This document shows positions 6,937-7,057 of a stretch of DNA of 7,057 nucleotides, one piece after another; position 1 is the stretch's first letter, and each line of letters opens with the position of its first letter. The notes below the pieces were generated by a model. The model searched no databases. It saw only the letters and a program-made list of their open reading frames with translations, and was not told where the DNA came from. A program made the translations under genes and the position numbers. The stretch is from an uncultured Bacteroidales bacterium (GTDB lineage Bacteria; Bacteroidota; Bacteroidia; Bacteroidales; JAUNSR01), in assembly GCA_947074245.1 (NCBI GenBank), contig CAMTOW010000104.1, positions 1 to 7,057 on the forward strand, read 5' to 3'.

Positions 6937-6958
6937 TTTTTTCTGCTTCCAGGATTCG
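6937..6958. repeat. Diverged outlying copy of the 22-bp repeat
   Basis: TTTTTTCTGCTTCC keeps the T-run plus CTGC of the downstream repeat but has TTC in place of CTG in the second half of the core. The core starts at 6943, 32 bp before the first good unit, so it is out of the 22-bp register. Both this copy and the first good unit are followed by GATTC. It may be a decayed unit at the edge of the array. Confidence 0.45.
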
Positions 6959-6968
6959 GTTCGTTCCG

Positions 6969-7056
6969 TTTTTTCTGCCTGACGATTCATATTTTCCTGC
7001 CTGATAAAATCAATTTTTCTGCCTGGCTTTTTGACATTTTCTGCCTGACGGTTTTC
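6969..7056. repeat. Direct-repeat array, four units of exactly 22 bp, probably continuing past the window
   Basis: Four head-to-tail units occupy 6969-6990, 6991-7012, 7013-7034 and 7035-7056. Each has a T-run followed by CTGCCTG, and the CTGCCTG cores start at 6975, 6997, 7019 and 7041, exactly 22 bp apart. The conserved core is about TTTTCTGCCTGAC (one unit has TTTTCCTGCCTG, one has GGC after CCT); the other 9-10 bp of each unit vary and are AT-rich. On the other strand the core reads GTCAGGCAGAAAA. The window ends in TTTTCT, which could begin another copy. Because 22 is not a multiple of three and the reading frames are short, this is non-coding. Fixed spacing with a variable filler suggests either a binding-site array on one helix face or a diverging tandem repeat. 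No transposase or terminal inverted repeats are visible. Confidence 0.85.
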
Positions 7057-7057
7057 T

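Noticed and set aside
6969..7057. CRISPR array
   Set aside because: The 22-bp period is far too short for a repeat plus spacer, the conserved part is only about 13 bp, and no cas gene is visible.
6892..7057. Start of another coding gene or a repeat-containing protein
   Set aside because: The region is T-rich, its 22-bp period shifts frame with every unit, and no plausible start with a sustained open frame is seen on either strand.

Overview
The window looks like chromosomal DNA of a Bacteroidota organism, most likely order Bacteroidales. The evidence is a DUF4301-family protein, a GH92 glycosidase exported as a lipoprotein, two lipoproteins with xASC lipoboxes, the absence of strong Shine-Dalgarno sequences, and promoter boxes fitting the Bacteroidota sigma-ABfr pattern TAnnTTTG. 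I cannot name a genus from sequence alone.

Five protein genes lie on the + strand and none on the - strand. From left to right they are: the 3' part of a DUF4301 gene (1-1305, cut by the window edge); an ankyrin-repeat protein (1397-2212); an RsiV/DUF3298-like lipoprotein (2438-3154); a GH92 alpha-mannosidase-type lipoprotein (3265-5535); and a 12-helix MFS transporter (5668-6891). Strong hairpin-plus-T-run terminators follow the ankyrin, RsiV-like and GH92 genes. Canonical TAnnTTTG boxes precede the ankyrin and GH92 genes. This reads as a row of mostly single-gene transcription units sharing a direction, not as one operon. There is no SusC/SusD pair, sigma factor, transposase, tRNA or CRISPR array in view, so the genes need not share a pathway. 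The only loose functional link is GH92 (extracellular mannoside cleavage) followed by an MFS exporter/importer of unknown substrate, with a terminator between them.

The most unusual structure is at the right edge. After the MFS stop, a T-rich non-coding stretch leads into a 22-bp-period direct-repeat array: the core CTGCCTG starts at 6975, 6997, 7019 and 7041, exactly 22 bp apart each time, with a diverged copy at 6943. The array reaches the window end and probably continues. It could be an iteron-like or operator-like binding array, part of a MITE/VNTR-type intergenic repeat, or a simple minisatellite. The sequence here does not decide between these.
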